From Bacteriovoracaceae bacterium (GTDB lineage: Bacteria; Bdellovibrionota; Bacteriovoracia; Bacteriovoracales; Bacteriovoracaceae): DNA of 14,532 nt. The stretch spans positions 1 to 14,532 of the forward strand of contig JAGOVR010000027.1 in NCBI GenBank assembly GCA_018060635.1, given 5' to 3'. The stretch's first letter is position 1, and every line of letters starts with the position of its first letter. The notes under the pieces were generated by a model, which was not told the DNA's origin, did no database searches, and worked only from the letters and a program-made list of their open reading frames with translations. This document shows, piece by piece, positions 14,343 through 14,532 of this stretch. Made by a program: the position numbers and the translations under genes.

Positions 14343-14532
14343 GCTTACTAGATTTTGAAAATGTAAAAAGACGTGACTACAGTCTCTTCGGACTTGTCAT
14401 GGCTATTTTTTTAATAGGTATTCTTAATTTATATTCAGCCACTCATGCAGAGCCTGATCCGAATATGGCAGGTCTTTATTGGCAGCAGGGGCTTTGGTTT
14501 TTATTAGCCCTTTTTTTTGGAGGAATTTTAAG
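14339..14532 (+). CDS. rodA: RodA peptidoglycan glycosyltransferase, N-terminal part, cut by the window end
   Basis: SEDS-family polymerase of the elongasome that makes glycan strands from lipid II. Only 64 codons are in view. The start is TTG at 14339-14341, overlapping the mrdA stop as TTGA, with GAGGAG about 6 bases upstream. The reading frame begins SLLDFENVKRRDYSLFG, followed by a first membrane helix (about 17-34, ending ILNLYSAT, as in RodA/FtsW) and a second that starts at YWQQGLWFLLALFFGG, which matches the RodA pattern of W-x-K/Q-Q-x-x-W after the first loop. The position straight after mrdA supports RodA over FtsW. No catalytic residues are visible because the gene runs off the right edge. 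Confidence 0.9.
   Translation, partial: MSLLDFENVKRRDYSLFGLVMAIFLIGILNLYSATHAEPDPNMAGLYWQQGLWFLLALFFGGIL

Noticed and set aside
1..14532. tRNA or rRNA genes, CRISPR arrays, insertion sequences, prophage genes
   Set aside because: No cloverleaf-like, repeat-spacer, transposase or phage signal was seen on either strand by reading.

Overview
This is an A+T-rich stretch of a Gram-negative (diderm) chromosome. It carries an Mla-type lipid transport operon, two lipid- or wall-linked exported proteins, and the elongasome genes mreC-mreD-mrdA-rodA. Several features suggest a member of the Bdellovibrionota or a related delta-proteobacterial lineage: NtrC-type proteins with Fis-like tails, FlbD-like and FliF-like proteins, an MCE protein with a conserved-looking C-terminal tail, and a small lipoprotein heading the Mla operon. 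That placement is an inference from gene content and style, not a phylogenetic result.

Layout. (1) 1-257 is the 3' end of a gene for a sigma-54-type activator, of which only the Fis-like DNA-binding tail is visible. (2) 408-1646 encodes a secreted M23 (LytM-type) peptidase, preceded by a sequence with sigma-54 promoter spacing. (3) 4436-1643, minus strand, is a tight four-gene operon: lipoprotein, MlaE permease, MlaF ATPase, MlaD MCE protein. It ends by sharing stop-codon bases with the convergent peptidase gene. (4) 4572-9690, plus strand, holds three genes in a row: a large exported helical-repeat protein, a sigma-54-type AAA+ regulator that has lost most of its catalytic motifs, and a divergent FliF-like membrane-ring protein with an extra C-terminal domain. 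(5) 10862-9605, minus strand, encodes a PpiD/SurA_N-like membrane protein without a parvulin domain, then a small ferredoxin whose 3' end overlaps the FliF-like gene by 86 nt. (6) 10978-14532, plus strand, is mreC-mreD-mrdA-rodA with overlapping reading frames; rodA is cut by the window edge and mreB is not adjacent.

How the genes fit together. The Mla operon should move phospholipid between the inner and outer membranes. The Mre/PBP2/RodA set builds the lateral cell wall, and the M23 enzyme probably trims it. The PpiD-like protein may help exported proteins fold.

The middle block (TPR-like protein, inactive-looking FlbD-like regulator, FliF-like ring protein) is the most unusual part. It looks like either the shrunken remnant of a flagellar operon or a repurposed membrane-ring system, with no other flagellar gene beside it. 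No tRNA, rRNA, CRISPR array, insertion sequence or phage gene was seen.
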